Source of the DNA: Chelonoidis abingdonii
Taxonomy: Eukaryota > Chordata > Testudines > Testudinidae
NCBI RefSeq assembly: GCF_003597395.2
Contig: NC_133778.1
Coordinates: forward strand, 27,591,748-27,655,747
DNA: 64,000 nucleotides
Direction of reading: 5' to 3'
In this document: positions 43,438 to 54,708 of the stretch, one piece after another
How the letters are laid out: every line of letters begins with the position of its first letter
How positions within the stretch are numbered: the stretch's first letter is position 1
Program-made: the position numbers and the translations under genes
The notes under the pieces: model-generated
Told to the model about the DNA's origin: nothing
Database searches by the model: none
The model's input: the letters and a program-made list of their open reading frames with translations, nothing else

Positions 43438-44978
43438 GGGGCTTGACTGCAGCACAGCCCCACTGCAGTCAATAGAGCTAGGCTGATTTTCACTAGTTGC
43501 AGTCCCTTCTGCTTTACGTTGGTACTCTAAGGTTGACTAATCTCTTTGGGGAGACACTTTTCCTGTAGGTATTGTGCATACCGTTATTAACTAAGTCACA
43601 TTTTAGAAGACTTTTCATTTTTACTATTGCTTATTTGAAAGAGGGCATTGTCAGTGTGTAGACACACAGCTTCATTAATAGCAGCAGGATAAAGAAAGGT
43701 GGATTACAGTTGGCTGTGTTAAGTGCTTACAGCCCACAGAAGCATTGATACATGGAGGAAGGAGACAGTCTGCTAATAGCAGAGGAGCAGAATTGTTCTC
43801 AATACACTGGAGGCTAATTAAGCCACAGTTACCTAATGAGGGTGGCCTCTTGCACAGCTTTCATTGATTTTTCAAGTTTCTGAACTCATAATGCCTCATG
43901 AAACAAAATCACTAATTATCTCACCTTGAAATTCCAACAGCTGCAGTGTTTTGGCTTTCAGCAGCTTGAGAGATTAGCATTTTGCTAGTTAGTTTATAAG
44001 GGATGGGGGCGCTACATTGCCGCTGTTCCGATAGGTTTAAAAAAAAGAGAGTCATCAGCTGCTTGAGCCTGCTTCATGAAAAGGAAGTGGTAAATACATT
44101 TAATACATTGTGCCTCTAAAGACTAGCATGCTTTGCCTGCAGGGAGGACCCTTCCAGTCCTACGATTCCATTACTACTATGACAATGTTGAAAGGATCTG
44201 TGAGTATTTGCTTAGGTAGCAAAAAGTGCCAGTTTGCCTTATTTTGATATCACTATCAAAAAAAAAAAAAGCAATGACCATAAATACAAAATATAGCAAT
44301 ACGTTAATTTTATTACTGTTCTTATTACAGTAGCTAAATGTACATATATATTTAATAGCTATCAAGTGAAATGAAGTGGGTATTCCTAAGAATTGTGATG
44401 TTGATCTGTATATGGTGCTTATCATTCAACTTATATCTGACAGTCAAATTTTCTCATGAGTCCAATAGATTTACAGTTCCTAGCTTCATCTCATTTTTGC
44501 ATGCATGAAAGTTATAAAAAGATGTTTTATAATACCAGAAATACTCTTTTCCAGGTTAAAAATATTGAAGCATCACGTAGCAATTGTTTTATGATTATTA
44601 ATAAATGAGATCATGTTTCTCTAAGACTATTGTATCAATGGACTCATGAGATTTTAACTGAATTTTTGACATGAGAGATCTCTATTTGATTTTAAGCCCA
44701 TTGGGGCAGTTTCATCTCTATATGGTTGTCAGTTATTTCTGTGGCTACAGAATTAACCATATGTTCTACTAGTCTCTGGATAAAAAAGTAATCCAGCAAA
44801 GTGGCAGTCTGGCTTGTCAAGGCATTATTTTTTGCTGTATTTCACAGTGCCCATCAGTGCGCTATGCTGTTCCTCACAATACAGAACAAGTGGCATTATC
44901 CTTGCCCCAAGTTACTAACAAGCTTATATAAATTTGACACAACAAGGGGAGTAAAAGGAGGAGGGGGGGGTGGGAAGT
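43438..44978. other. Intergenic sequence between STAT1 and the hAT/DIRS cluster
   Basis: No gene seen. A CR1-like end occurs near 44140-44172 (GGACCCTTCCAGTCCTACGA) and a MIR1_Amn-like piece near 44845-44950. Confidence 0.45.
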
Positions 44979-45098
44979 AGGGTGACCAGATAGCAAGTGT
45001 GAAAAATCGGGACAGGGCATGGGGGTTAATAGGAGCCTATATAAGACAGACCCAAAAATCAGGACTGTCCCTATAAAATTGGGACATCTGGTCACCCT
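44979..45098. mobile_element. hAT-type MITE (120 bp)
   Basis: Inverted termini AGGGTGACCAGA and TCTGGTCACCCT; inside GACTGTCCCTATAAAATTGG. A short common turtle element. Target duplication not clear. Confidence 0.75.
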
Positions 45099-45502
45099 AG
45101 GGGGGAAGAGAGACAGAGGCAACCCTTTAAGAATGTGGATAGCCCAGCAGAGGGCCTGGTCATGTAAGAAAAGGGGTTTTTTTTAGGGCTGTCAAGCAAT
45201 TAAAAAATTAATTGCACTGTTAAACAACAATAGAAGAATATCATTTAAATATTTTTGGATATTTTCTACATTTTCAAATATTGATTTCAGTTACAACACA
45301 CAACAGCGTACAGTGCTCACCTTTTTTATTAGAAATATTTGCACTGTATAAACCAAAATAGTATATTTCAATTCACCTAATTGAAGTACTGTAGTACAGT
45401 CTCTTTATAATGAAAATTTAACTTACAAATGTAGAATTACATACAAAAAATAACTGCATTCAAAAATAACAAAGTCCACTCAGTCCTATTTCAGCCAGTT
45501 GC

Positions 45503-45751
45503 TCAGACAAACAAAGTTTGGTTACAATTTGCAGGAGATAATGCTGCCCATGTCTTGTTTACAATGTCACCTGAAAGTGAATGCCTTTTCTCATATGGCA
45601 CTGTTGTAACTGGCATCTCAAGATATTTATGTGCCAGAGGTGCTAAAGATTCATGTGTCCCTTCATGCTTCAACCACCATTCCAGAAGACACGCGTCGTC
45701 CATGCTGATGACAGGTTCTGCTCGAAAACAATCTAAAACAGTCCATACCAA
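45503..45751 (-). pseudogene. hAT transposase C-terminal (hATC dimerisation) remnant, left arm
   Basis: The reverse frame reads LEWWLKHEGTHESLAPLAHK followed by YLEMPVTTVPYEKRHSLSGD, the WW...H...LA.KYL...P.T.....R.FS pattern of hAT dimerisation domains. No full transposase with the catalytic region is present. The open frame 45663-45962 (minus) is a shifted upstream piece of the same remnant. Confidence 0.7.
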
Positions 45752-46157
45752 TGCATATGTTCATTTTCATCATCTGAGTCAGATGCCATAGCAGAAGGTT
45801 GATTTTCTTTTTTGGTGGTTCACGTTCTGTAATTTCGTCAGAGTGTTGCTCTTTTAAGACATCTGAAAGCATGCTCCACACCTCATCCCTCTCAGATTTT
45901 GGAAGGCACTTCAGATTCTTTAACCTTGAGTAGAGTGCTGTAGCAATTTTTAGAAATCTCACATTGGTATCTTTTGAGTTTTGTCAAATCTGCTGTGAAA
46001 GTGTTCTTAAAACGAACATGTGCTGTGCCATCATCCAAGACTTATAACATGAAATATGTCGGAATGCAGGTAAAACAGAACAGGAAACATACAATTCTCC
46101 CCCAGGGAGTTCAGTCACAACTTTAATTAATGCATTATTTTAACGAGCATCATCAGC

Positions 46158-46352
46158 ATGGAAGCATGTCCTTTAGAATGGTGGCAGAAGCATGAAGGGG
46201 CATATGAATGTTCAGCAGGTCTGGCATGTAAATACCTTGCAGTGCTGGCTTCAAAAGTGCCATGCGAATGCCTATTCTCACTTTCAGTTGACATAAATAA
46301 GCAGCAAGCAGCAGTATCTCCCATAAATATAAACAAAACTTGTTTGTCTTAG
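46158..46352 (+). pseudogene. hAT transposase C-terminal remnant, right arm (inverted copy)
   Basis: Frame reads PLEWWQKHEGAYECSAGLAC then KYLAVLASKVPCECLFSLSV, the same hATC motif as the left arm but on the opposite strand. This shows the element is an inverted duplication of the transposase 3' end. Confidence 0.7.
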
Positions 46353-46455
46353 CAATTCGCTAAACAAGAAGTAGGACTGAGTGGACTTACATTACTGCAC
46401 TCAAAAACAAAATGTAAAACTTCAGAGACTGCAACAACAAAAATCTACATTTGTA

Positions 46456-46640
46456 TGTTCTTCGAGTACTTGCTCATGTGTATTCCATAGTAGGTGTGCG
46501 TGTTCGCCACTTGCACTGGTGCTGGAAGTTTTTCCCTCAGCAGTACCTGTAGGGGGAGCACTGCTGCGACCCCTGGAGTGGCACCGCTACATCATGCTAT
46601 AAAGGGAGCCGCATGCTCCCTCCACCCTCAGTTCCTTCTT
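46456..46640. repeat. DIRS left inverted terminal repeat
   Basis: TGTTCTTCGAGTACTTGCTC at the edge, then TGGAAGTTTTTCCCTCAGCA, GACCCCTGGAGTGGC and CCCTCAGTTCCTT, all found inverted at 50541-50757. Confidence 0.9.
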
Positions 46641-47432
46641 GCCGCCAGTGACAGTGCATCAGACCTACTCACTCCAGCTTTGCTGCAGCTCATCTCAAAT
46701 CTTGGTTGTTCCGTAGTACCTGTGTAGTTAGTTAGTAAAAGTTCTAGTTTAGTTAGTTATTTTTCTGGCTGGGGCATGCCCTGGGCCCCAGGGTTTAAAT
46801 GGTGCAAGTCTTGCAGGCATTCGATGCCCAGGAGCGACCCGCATACAGACTGTCTCCTCTGCCTGGGTGAATTCCACATCAGTGACCACTAAAATCTGCA
46901 GGTCCTTCAAACGCAGGACGAAAAAAGAGAGACATATTAGACTTTGGGCCCTTCTCATGGAGTCAGCACTGGTGCCTACCCCAGTGCGCTGAGCGGAATC
47001 GGCACAGGGTACTTTGTCTTAGGTGCGTGGAGATCCCCCAGCACCTTCCAGTGGCTGACACTGCTCTCCGTCAAAAAAGCAGAGGAAGGCTCTCTCATCT
47101 GAGAAGTGTAGAGAGAAGGCACGAGGGGAGGCTAGACCCATGTCAGGCAGCCCTAGTACCCCTTCCCCGGGCTCTAGAGCTCCAATTCAGGTCAAGTGGA
47201 GCAGCCTGGTTACGTTGACTCAGACCTCTCCACCTGAAGTCCGCATGCCTTCAACAACGGAGGGCCTACAGGCGACCAAAGATATGACCCTGCATATGCT
47301 CAGAGCATCGCCAGCAGCTGGACCCCGCTCTAGAGGGAAGCCGCTGCTGGGGTCTTGTCAGCTGACACCGACCCAACTCAGATCCCGGTCAAGAGACCGC
47401 TCGTTGCCCAGTGTCCTGTCGGGACACAGCCC

Positions 47433-48080
47433 CTAACCTTCACTCTGGTCACCCTCCAGGTTGTCTGGCAGGGTGCCATTGGAGCGCAGTTCTAAGTACC
47501 GCTCTATGATGAGTACAGAATATCGGTGGGACAGGTGCTGATGCTGTACACTCCTGCTCTCAGTGCAGCTACCAGAGCCGCTCCTGGCATGGACGCCGTC
47601 AGCGGTCAAACTCCAGCTCTCGCACATCGAGGCACTGCACCCACTACTCCCAGCGGGGATCGCCAGCTCCGCATCGTCACAGATCCAGATGTCAAAGCGT
47701 CTTGAGGAGTAGCAGCTCGAGGCGGTACCGTTCCTCAGCGTTGGAGTCTCAGTCCCGTGGCAGACACCATGCTTGGTACCACCGCGCATACCGCTTGCAT
47801 GGCACCGACAGGTCATTGGTAACACCAACCTCGACCTACACGCAGTGCCCTATGCTCCAGCCGAGCCAACCCGACCAGCCGGTGCCACACCAGGGCCAAT
47901 GGCGGGGACCCCCGTGGCAGAGCCAGTGGATCCCTCCCCCCCCCCCCGTGCACATCCAGCAAGGCCCTTGGTCAATAGCAGGAGCATTGGAGGCTCCATC
48001 AGTTGTGCTATCCAGACCTCTGAGGGAGAAAACCGGCAGGTCACAACTCCTCAGCACCTCATGAGGAGTCCAATGAAGGG
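47433..48080 (+). pseudogene. DIRS Gag N-terminal remnant, frameshifted
   Basis: Ser/Arg-rich then Pro/Gln-rich open frames (47702-48064 and 47773-48210) lead into the Gag-like ORF in a different frame. Composition (RSSSSRRYRSS, SQPDQPVPHQGQWR) fits the basic, disordered N-terminus of these Gag proteins. The frame changes show decay. Confidence 0.5.
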
Positions 48081-49043
48081 GTGGACCCTGTGGCACCGGC
48101 CGACATGCAGAGCCTGGTACCACCTCCCTCCCCCACACCAGATGACAAGATCACAACTCCGCCCCCCTCCACACCACAGGAGGACTTCAGGGCCCATCAG
48201 GACTTGCTAAAGCAAGTAGCATCCAGTTTCCATCTCCAAGCTGAGGAGATGGAGGGACCCTTGGACTCGCTGTTTAACATGCTCTCATCCTCAGCACCGG
48301 GCAGAGTGGCCCTCCCACTCCATGAAGGGGTAGCTAACATCTCCAATGCCCTCTGGCAAACATTGGCCTCCCTGGCTCCGATATCAAAGGTGGAGTGCAA
48401 ATACTTTGTGCCCCTTCGTGGGCACAAATACTTCTATACTCACCTGGCCCCCAACTCCCTAGTGGTGGAACCTGTGAACCACTGGGAAAGACAAGGCCAA
48501 CCAGGACCCACACCCGAGAATAAAGACTCCAAAAGACTAGACTCATTTGGCAGAAAGCTCTATTCGTCCGCCAGCTTCCAGCTCCAGGTAGCTAACCACC
48601 AGGCCCTCCTCAGTCAACGTGAGTTTAACTTGTGGGGGTTGCTGCCAAAATTCAAGTCCTCCCTTCTGGAGTGCAAAAGGAAGGAATTCAAGTCACTGGT
48701 GGAGGAGGGCACCACTGCTGCAAAGGCTGCTCTGCAGGCGGCATCGGATGCGGCTGACATGGCTGCTCAATCCATGGCCACAGCGGTGTTCATGTGCAGG
48801 GCACCATGGCTACTGCTGTCTGGGCTCTCCGCGGAGGCGCAGTCTGTGATGCAGAATCTTCCCTTTGACAAGGACCTGTTCACGGAACAATCAGACGTGA
48901 GGCTCCACAGCATGAAGGACTCATGTACCACCCTTCAAACCCTCGAGCTCTACGTCCTGCCCAAGGAAAACCTTAAGGCACAAGCCTCCCTTCCTGCGCT
49001 CCAGTGGAGATACGAGCCCACCTGCAAGAGGTCCAAAACTTAG
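48081..49043 (+). CDS. DIRS Gag-like protein (LAP2alpha-like C-terminal domain), 320 aa
   Basis: The longest open frame of the window. It contains EDFRAHQDLLKQVASSFHLQ, RVALPLHEGVANISNALWQT, VECKYFVPLRGHKYFYTHL, DSFGRKLYSSASFQLQVANH and AALQAASDAADMAAQSMAT. This pattern is the Gag-like protein of vertebrate DIRS elements, related to the LAP2alpha C-terminal domain. The true start is probably upstream in another frame, so the first Met here may not be native. It presumably packaged the element's RNA. The frame is intact from 48081 to the stop, though the rest of the element is broken. Not a host gene. Confidence 0.75.
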   Translation: MDPVAPADMQSLVPPPSPTPDDKITTPPPSTPQEDFRAHQDLLKQVASSFHLQAEEMEGPLDSLFNMLSSSAPGRVALPLHEGVANISNALWQTLASLAPISKVECKYFVPLRGHKYFYTHLAPNSLVVEPVNHWERQGQPGPTPENKDSKRLDSFGRKLYSSASFQLQVANHQALLSQREFNLWGLLPKFKSSLLECKRKEFKSLVEEGTTAAKAALQAASDAADMAAQSMATAVFMCRAPWLLLSGLSAEAQSVMQNLPFDKDLFTEQSDVRLHSMKDSCTTLQTLELYVLPKENLKAQASLPALQWRYEPTCKRSKT

Positions 49044-49127
49044 AAGTGGCGACCTCAGATGCAGTCTCGTTCTGCCTCGCAGCCTGGGCCCTCCAGGGGC
49101 AAGCATCAAGGCAAGAGGTGGTTTTGA

Positions 49128-49850
49128 TTGGTTGCACGAGGGTACCTGGGTGTCCTCCGAGAGGACCCTCCCACCAATAAATTTAGTTTTCAGCAACCAC
49201 TTGTCTGCTTTCCTTGTGGAATGGTCCCGCATAACATCGGACCAATAGGTCCTCAGCACCATTTCCCAGGGTTATTTGCTACAATTTGCCTCCTGTCCAC
49301 CCTCTCCCCTCCCTTGGTTGGCAGGGGGGACCTGTTGCATCTGCCCCTGCTACAGCAGGAAGTGGGTCTGCTCCTCAGCAACCACGTGGACATGCTCTTG
49401 GCCATATGTGCCAACCTACGCCTCCTAGTAAACGAGGCCAAGTCGACACTGGTTCTGGTGCAGTGAATAGAATTCATAGGCGCTCTCTTGGATGGCTCTA
49501 AGGCCACAGCCTCCCTTCCCATAGACAGGTTCTGAACCCTGAAGGGGCTTATAGCCTCAGTCATGGAGTTTCCCATTACCACAGTCAGGGCATGCCTACA
49601 GCTCCTGGGCCACATGGCAGCGTGCACGTAAGTAGTCTGCCACACCAGGCTTTGTATGAGGCCCCCCAGCTCTGGTTGGCCTCAGGAGTTCTCCCAGGCC
49701 TGGAACATGCTACAATGGTGGTCCTGCCCGGCCAATATGCTCCAGGGAATTCCCTTCCAGGACCTGACCCTGTCACTGGACCTAGTGTCACTCATCAACT
49801 CTTCCAAGAGTGGGGCACTCCTCAAGTAGACCTGTTTGCAACCTGACACA
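49128..49850 (+). pseudogene. DIRS reverse transcriptase/RNase H remnant with missing palm
   Basis: Pieces in several frames: WSRITSDQ then VLSTISQGYLLQFA (about 49220-49295), LRLLVNEAKSTLVLVQ (about 49420-49463), IEFIGALLDGSKATASLPID after a stop (about 49467-49530), ACLQLLGHMAACT (about 49590-49630), and WGTPQVDLFAT (49812-49846). Between the first two pieces the segment with the catalytic Asp-Asp motif is absent, so an internal deletion removed the active site. Stops at 49464-49466 and elsewhere. Confidence 0.7.
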
Positions 49851-50083
49851 ACCACTGTTGCCATGGGTTCTGCTCTGGGGTGGTGGTGGGGAGAAACACG
49901 ATCTCTGATGCCTTCCTCCTGTCATGAGCCAGGACATCTTACCTGTCCTCTGCCCTAAGCTGCATACCTCTAACAAGGAGTGCTGCCTCCATATGCTCGA
50001 TGTGCGCAGGCTTCTGGCCTTTTATCTGGATCTGACTAAGCCGTTACGCAGTTCTTTGCAACTCTGTTGCCTCAGCTGAGCGC

Positions 50084-50370
50084 ATGAGGGGCCAACCGAT
50101 CTCCATCCAGAGGCTTTCCTGGTGGATTACATCATGCATCCACACATGCTACAACCTAGCAGGGGTTCCTGCACCACCTATTGTAAGGGCTCACTCGACA
50201 AGGGCTCAGGCCTCGTCAGCTGCCTTTGGGGCCCATGTCCCTATCCAGGACATCCGTAGGGCCGCTACCTGATCCTCAGTACACACGTTCACATCACACT
50301 ATGCGATCATCTCTCACGCCAAGGATGACGCTGTTTTCGGTAGGGCTGTGCTCCAGCTAGGGAAGCTGTG
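50084..50370 (+). pseudogene. DIRS tyrosine recombinase C-terminal remnant
   Basis: Frame reads VRAHSTRAQASSAAFGAHVP then IQDIRRAAT, stop, SSVHTFTSHYAII. HSTR (from 50192) is the His-x-x-Arg motif and the Tyr at 50300-50302 is the probable nucleophile; a TGA at 50270-50272 replaces the expected Trp. This domain is what separates DIRS from integrase-bearing LTR elements. Confidence 0.75.
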
Positions 50371-50420
50371 AACTCCTACCCACCTCCATCAGACACAGCT
50401 TGTAATCACTTGTGGCAGAC

Positions 50421-50504
50421 ACACGAGCAATCACTCGAAGAAGAAAGGAGAGTTACCTGTTCCTTAACTGGCCTTCTTCAAGATGTGCTGCTCATGTCTA
50501 TTCC
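50421..50504. repeat. DIRS internal complementary region
   Basis: CGAGCAATCACTCGAAGAAG is the inverse of the left terminus, and GTTACCTGTTCCTTAACTGG with the following CTTCTTCAAGATGTGCTGCT is the inverse of the right terminus (50700-50757). Abutted copies of both element ends are used in DIRS replication. Confidence 0.85.
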
Positions 50505-50540
50505 ACATCCCACCCTCCTTCCCCACTGACGGAGTTGTTC

Positions 50541-50757
50541 CAGCAATAAGGAACTGAGGGTGGGGGGGAGTGTGCGGTTCCGCTTATAGCGCACTATAGC
50601 AATGCCACTCCAGGGGTTGCAGCAGCGCTTCCCCCTACGTGTACTGCTGAGGGAAAAACTTCCAGCACTGGTGCACGTGGTGAGTACACATACCTACTAT
50701 GGAATAACCATAAGCAACACATCTCAAAGAACACCAGTTATGGAACAGGTAACTGTC
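50541..50757. repeat. DIRS right inverted terminal repeat
   Basis: AAGGAACTGAGGGTGGGGG at the inner edge, TGCTGAGGGAAAAACTTCCA in the middle and CAGTTATGGAACAGGTAACT at the outer edge. Inverse of 46456-46640 over most of its length. Confidence 0.9.
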
Positions 50758-50868
50758 CTTTACACTTTCACAATAAAGCGATTGCACTACAGTACTTAGT
50801 ATTTTTCAGTTCCATCATATATTTCTTTTGTTTATCATTTTTACAGTGCAAATATTTATAATGCGATG

Positions 50869-52239
50869 AATGGGTAAAGTATAAATGGCCTTGAAGAAAA
50901 GCTCAAGACCTTCTATCTAAGGAAGGAAGAGTGTGGAAAAAGCCTTCAAAATGATTCTAAATGTCTTCCCTTGTGTCCATTGAGCTGTTAACGTCCCTGG
51001 TTTCAATAACACAATATTCAAAATCTATTAAGATGGATGCAAGTAATTTTTAAAAAAATTCCAAACATGTTAGAACAAGGAATACCAATTTCTCTCCCTA
51101 CTGATGTTGGACAATTCCATTTTGGCAAACAATTTTTCATTGTATTGCAACTGGGTGAGAGGTTTGCAAATGTAACTGGCAAATGAGTGGTTTTTGTAAT
51201 GGCCTAGAATGGGACCTCAGAGGCTTAGCCAGTCTGATGCCTAGTGGCACTCACTTTGTAGTGCAGATTAGTAGTCCGGATATGTTCTCTGAAACAAGGC
51301 TTTTTGTTATATCTAATAATTTCTACACATTTGAGGATGCAGCACTTCTGCTATCCCTGCAGGAAATTCAAAGGTATTGTTCTTTGGAGGATTCAGGGAT
51401 TTCTGCATCAGATTCAGTTTGATTGCACTATATAATAAAAAGGTCACTTTGCTCCATAAGGCCATCTACAATATGTTGAAACCATGAAATCAGCAATAAC
51501 ATAGGTCTCCACTCCTGGCTGCAATATGAGACCTATTCAGTATAGGGCTAGGTGATGTTGGTTTTCAGCAGAATCCCTTGATTGCTTCCACAATTTTCTG
51601 CTGTGGTCTGAGGCTGGAGTTTGTGAAGAACCTTCAGGAGCAAAATGATGCATGTACATCCCTATTTTGCCCTCTGTGTTTCTTAACTATTTCAATAGCC
51701 AGACCATCCCAACTAATCCCTCCCTCACCAGATTCAGAGACCTTTACTTCCCCATCCCAGCGACAGCCTCTATTCTTAAAGAACAGACGTTGGAGACCTA
51801 CAACACTTCAAAAATATATGGACATTAGGGTCAGCTTCTTGTTAGAATGCCCACAGCAGGTTGGTTACTCCTTTGTATTATCATTTCTCCATCACCAGCT
51901 GGACACTTGTATTGAGTGAGGGAAAGCCAATGAGCTCCTGTTCGCTATATCAAGCTTTTAGACTTAAAACTACAGTATTCACTAGCGACTAACCATGAGA
52001 TGGAGCCTCCTAAATGATACAATTAAAGCTTGTCACAAAGCCCTCCCAATACAAAAGTAGCCTTGACACTGGAGGGCTCCACGAAGTCGAAGTCTGCTCT
52101 CTTTGGCTACTTCACTTGGGGTGGTATGAGAGGTAGGTAAATGATGTAGCTATCCAGAAAAACCAGAACCACCCCTCAAACATCTCTATTTTTTGGTATT
52201 CCTTTTTAATTGTGCTGTAAAAAGCAACAATACCTGGAT
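50869..52239. other. Intergenic sequence, unassigned
   Basis: Between the hAT/DIRS cluster and the distal GLS polyadenylation candidate. Small open frames (51183-51422, 51578-51919) have no recognised domain. No repeat named. Confidence 0.4.
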
Positions 52240-53610
52240 TTTATTCATTAAAATAAATATCTTTCATTTTCAGGACCAGTACAGCTCAAGTATTTTTAAA
52301 TTTAGATTCACTTACAGGAAAATTGCTGAAAGCAAATACATTCATCACTGTCTATTCCCCACAATAAGGAATCTAAAATGTCACACCAATCAGTCACAAT
52401 TGCTGAGAGTAAGTACAGCATCAATAAAAACACTCATTGACAGTCCAGCTCTGCAGCTAAAAAGTATCAGCCCAGTACATTACATTTTTCACAAAAAGAT
52501 GGGATATAATTAACGCTAAGACCAGCACAATATTTTTATGTACAAAGCATTAAGTTAGCTTAACCATTTCTGGTTGCTGTGATACATAAGCAGCACATAT
52601 ATGACATAACACATAAAACTCTTTGGAGCATAAGGATGTCAGCATTTGATAACACAACAAAAGCCATTTAAATTAAAATCTACATGTCAGTGCCAGCAAT
52701 GATGAGCAGCCACACCAGTGAACTACATATATTTATAAATAATTGCATATATAAATGCACTGCTTCCACTGGGCACAAATCTTTGCAAAATAATATCTCT
52801 TGGTACAATGAGAAAATGCTAAAACTATCCTGGTGAAAATGCATTGATGCTAAAATTCTAGCTAAAAGCTCTTAATATAGTGGAGGAAAACGTTAGATTC
52901 AGGGACAGCCACAATCTCTATGCTATTTAATTAAAATGCCTTTATCTTCTCAGTTCATATACCTACCTTTTGGAAAGGTTATTGTTCGAGCAAAGTAAAT
53001 TTTGACCGATTTCAATTACATCAAAATAAATCACTGACATTTTTTCTGAAACCACAGAGGATACGTTTTCTTAGCACACCAGAGATACATAGAAATCTGA
53101 TTAAGTTAACAAACAGAATGCATCTCATAGCTTAAGACCTAATCAGTACCCTCAGAGCCCAACCTGAGAAATTTTACTCCCATAGGATCAATTTGGTAGG
53201 TCCAAGAATGTTAGGAAAACGTGGGATTTAGTTTGCCTCATTTTATCCTCTGTAGGAGTGCAGCAGAGACAGGGCCTTGTGCTCTCAACAGTGACCCATC
53301 TGGCCAAGAAGGGTTTAAAGGGAATCCCATCCAGTTCTTGGTTAAGGAGGAAGGTGGCTGCAACACAAGGCATGAAAGGTGAAGGTTATAAAAGCATGAG
53401 GCCTTCGAGTGAATAATTGACTTGAGGCAAAAAGCAGCAATATCAGATCGAGGGGAGAGTGGTAAAAATGCTTGCCTGGCATTAGTCAATCAGATTTCAG
53501 AGGTTTAGGCTTTCAAACTACTACAGGACATCATCTTTATTATGAGACAGGCCACTGCTTGTGCTGAATATCAAGTGCCTCCATTTGATTTCTCCTCCTT
53601 AGGGGAAGCA

Positions 53611-53765
53611 ATGTGCATAGCGGCTAGAGCACTGGAGTGGGACGCGGGAGACAAGGGTTCCATATCTTGACTCTGCCACTGACTTTCTGGGTGACCTCTC
53701 CACGCCTCAGTTTCACCATCTGTACAGTGGGCACCTTGAGATCTATGGATGAATTATTATTACTG
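53611..53765 (+). mobile_element. MIR SINE
   Basis: TAGCGGCTAGAGCACTGGAG, GACTCTGCCACTGACTTTCT, GTGACCTCTCCACGCCTCAG and TTTCACCATCTGTACAGTGG are the tRNA-related and core parts of MIR. It lies antisense in the GLS 3'UTR candidate. Confidence 0.9.
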
Positions 53766-54708
53766 CCATATCTTTGAGATGTGAGCAGTTTCCACAAATG
53801 GTCTTATTCCCATACACAGCCTGATTCTTGACTATCACCTGCTTCCAACAAATGTGAAATAGATACTCCTACCCAGGTTTTTTTTTTAAAGATGACTTCA
53901 CTCATATTGTAGTGTCAGTAATCAGACATATTGTTACATTGGCAAGAAGCTGATGTAGTATAATGGTCCCAAAAACAGAACAAATATTTGGATTTAGATT
54001 TCTAACGCCTGGTATACGTGGGGCACAGACTACCATGTGAAGAGGGCAAATGCAACAGTTCACACACAAATGAACTCCTTGATTTGTGGCCCTGTTTCTG
54101 ATCTCTTACCTGTTTCACACCAATGTATCTTCAGAAGCTTCTACAAAATTATTCAAGGATTTATGCCAGCAGAAGAAGAGAGATAGACCCACAGTTTGGC
54201 ATATCCACAACTTTGCTCATGTTTTGATTAGCTTTATGCCTCTTTAAGCTGTTTCACTCCATGAGTGTTCTTTATTGTGAGTCTAACTTATTTAGAACAT
54301 TTGGTTTAGTATTTTGCCTTTCATATACTTACATTCCCCTAAAAGGTTTTTGGTGTAGTTGCAGCTAAGGACAAAACATAAGACTGAGATGAATTATTTT
54401 GCAACCTACAAGATCCCCGATGATGCACATATGCCTATCAGGAACCAATGCATATTGTGGAAGCACCTGCTTTCCCCAACTAACGGGAAAGCACTTCAGC
54501 AGCTGAATATGGACAGAGAGAGAGGCTGGACAATGGGCATTTGAAAGAAACAGCTAAAAAAAAGTCAAACAAGTGATACTCTTCCATGGCATTTAGTCAC
54601 CAAACCAACCTTAAAAACAGATTCCCTGAAAAAATCATCTCTAAGAACAATTAGCCCCGACCATTGACAAATGTCACCATTATTTTGAGATTTATACTAT
54701 ATAAACAA

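Larger units (their letters stand above)
46456..50757 (+). mobile_element. DIRS-type retrotransposon (tyrosine-recombinase retroelement), degenerate
   Basis: About 4.3 kb bounded by inverted terminal repeats of about 180-210 nt (46456-46640, 50541-50757). An internal complementary region (50421-50504) joins both terminal sequences. In order: Gag-like ORF, RT/RNase H remnants and a tyrosine recombinase C-terminus. This is the DIRS arrangement. Internal stops and a missing RT palm make it inactive. It interrupts the palindromic hAT element at CATTTGTA (46448-46455). Confidence 0.85.
45185..50868. mobile_element. Palindromic hAT element, split by a DIRS insertion
   Basis: Left part 45185-46455, right part about 50758-50868. 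The left arm (AGGGCTGTCAAGCAATTAAA, ATATTTGCACTGTATAAACC, CACTCAGTCCTA) is repeated inverted in the right arm (TAGGACTGAGTG near 46373, TACAGTGCAAATATTTATAA near 50845). Each arm carries a broken hAT transposase C-terminal dimerisation domain. The far right end is missing, so no target duplication can be read. Confidence 0.8.

Noticed and set aside
47140..48210. Possible host gene because of clustered open frames
   Set aside because: These frames belong to the DIRS Gag N-terminal region, bounded by the element's inverted repeats.
52193..52513. 106-aa open frame beyond the GLS 3'UTR candidate
   Set aside because: No domain and no splice context on +; the region is better explained as the distal GLS 3'UTR on the - strand.
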